From assembly GCA_947176325.1 (NCBI GenBank), contig CAMWQD010000091.1, positions 1 through 5,460 of the forward strand: a stretch of DNA of 5,460 nucleotides, in the 5' to 3' direction. A program made the translations under genes and the position numbers. Shown here piece after piece: positions 4,934 through 5,460 of this stretch. The stretch comes from an uncultured Bacteroidales bacterium. GTDB taxonomy: Bacteria; Bacteroidota; Bacteroidia; Bacteroidales; P3. Below the pieces are notes generated by a model. The model was not told where the DNA came from, searched no databases, and saw only the letters and a list, made by a program, of their open reading frames with translations. Position 1 is the stretch's first letter, and every line of letters starts with the position of its first letter.

Positions 4934-5460
4934 ATGAAGCGAAGTTTACGATTTTTTATAACGGCGGGGTTTGTGATGCTTTTCGGTGCTTGGGCGGAGG
5001 CTCAGGTGCGGGAGGGCGAGGGCTTGGAGGCGCCCGGAACCCCGGAACAACCTTCCGTGGAGCAGGTTGCGGCCAAGAAACAACCTATTTCCGTGCATTT
5101 TAACGTGCGGGTGGATTGGGAGAACCATCTCACCGACATGGACGATTCGGTGGCCAACCAATCGGCCTTTTCGGGCAAGTACATCAACTTTATGCTCAAC
5201 GGGAACATTTCCGACAAGTTCTCGTATCACTTCCGCTATAGGTTCAATAAGATTACTTCTTTCGGCGAATTCTTCAATGCCGTCGACTGGGCGTACTTAG
5301 ACTACGACATTAACCCGAACTGGCGTGTATCGGCCGGTAAACAAATGGTTTACATAGGCGGTTTTGAATACGACTACGCCCCCATAGACGTGTATTTCTG
5401 GTCGGGCGCCAACGAAAACATCACCTGCTACGAAATGGGCGTGTCGGGGCAATACACCAC
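4934..5460 (+). CDS. OprO/OprP-like outer-membrane porin, 5' part
   Basis: The frame is open from ATG 4934 to the window end (175 full codons), so the gene is truncated only by the window edge. Residues 1-23 form a Sec signal peptide: basic M-K-R, hydrophobic core, A-E-A before a likely cut at Q24. A Pro/Glu-rich linker (about 25-50) follows. Alternating hydrophobic/aromatic strands begin at about 52 and include K94?-region F-S-Y-H-F-R-Y-R-F (96-104), A120-Y-L-D-Y and the stretch S133-A-G-K-Q-M-V-Y-I-G-G-F-E-Y-D, which is characteristic of phosphate-selective porin O/P family members in Bacteroidales. It should form a beta-barrel in the outer membrane; whether the solute is phosphate cannot be told, since family names here are loose. 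No linked phosphate-uptake genes are visible. It starts 4 bases after the YitT stop, so translation may be coupled. Confidence 0.88.
   Translation, partial: MKRSLRFFITAGFVMLFGAWAEAQVREGEGLEAPGTPEQPSVEQVAAKKQPISVHFNVRVDWENHLTDMDDSVANQSAFSGKYINFMLNGNISDKFSYHFRYRFNKITSFGEFFNAVDWAYLDYDINPNWRVSAGKQMVYIGGFEYDYAPIDVYFWSGANENITCYEMGVSGQYT

Noticed and set aside
1..5460. CRISPR array, tRNA, rRNA, insertion sequence, or defence system
   Set aside because: I saw no regularly spaced repeats, cloverleaf-like sequence, transposase or known defence domain; nearly all of the window is accounted for by conserved chromosomal genes.

Overview
The window is a densely coded stretch, all on the + strand, from what looks like a member of the Bacteroidales. 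Three things support this. The rpmH promoter matches the Bacteroidetes consensus (TTTG, 19 nt, TAnnTTTG). Starts lack Shine-Dalgarno sequences and are preceded by A-rich leaders. The gene content is typical of Bacteroidales: an OprO/P-type porin of the gut-Bacteroidales kind, a DUF4834-like protein, a TatA/TatC pair with no tatB nearby, and rpmH away from rnpA. The coding sequence is moderately GC-rich, so a low-GC Bacteroides is less likely, but I cannot name the genus.

Left block (9-2359): three tightly coupled genes. The first is a Tat-signal-bearing aldo/keto reductase with a C-terminal two-cluster ferredoxin domain. Its stop overlaps the start of a DUF1893 (TM1506-like, deaminase-fold) protein. 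Three bases later comes a six-helix membrane protein resembling an ECF-transporter S component. The substrate of this module is unknown.

Middle block (2420-3440): tatA and tatC, the two genes of a minimal twin-arginine translocase, 60 bp downstream of the first block with no terminator between. The operon may therefore carry both a Tat substrate and the machinery that exports it.

Right block: rpmH (bL34, 3521-3667) has its own strong promoter at 3464-3494 and is followed by a probable intrinsic terminator. A second cluster follows: a small DUF4834-like membrane protein (3762-3983), a YitT-family membrane protein (3991-4929) and the 5' part of an OprO/OprP-like outer-membrane porin (4934 to the window end). 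Gaps here are 7 and 4 bases, so these look co-transcribed.

I found no CRISPR array, tRNA, rRNA, insertion sequence or phage gene. This is mostly ordinary chromosomal sequence. The least understood part is the reductase-DUF1893-S-component module and its linkage to the Tat genes.
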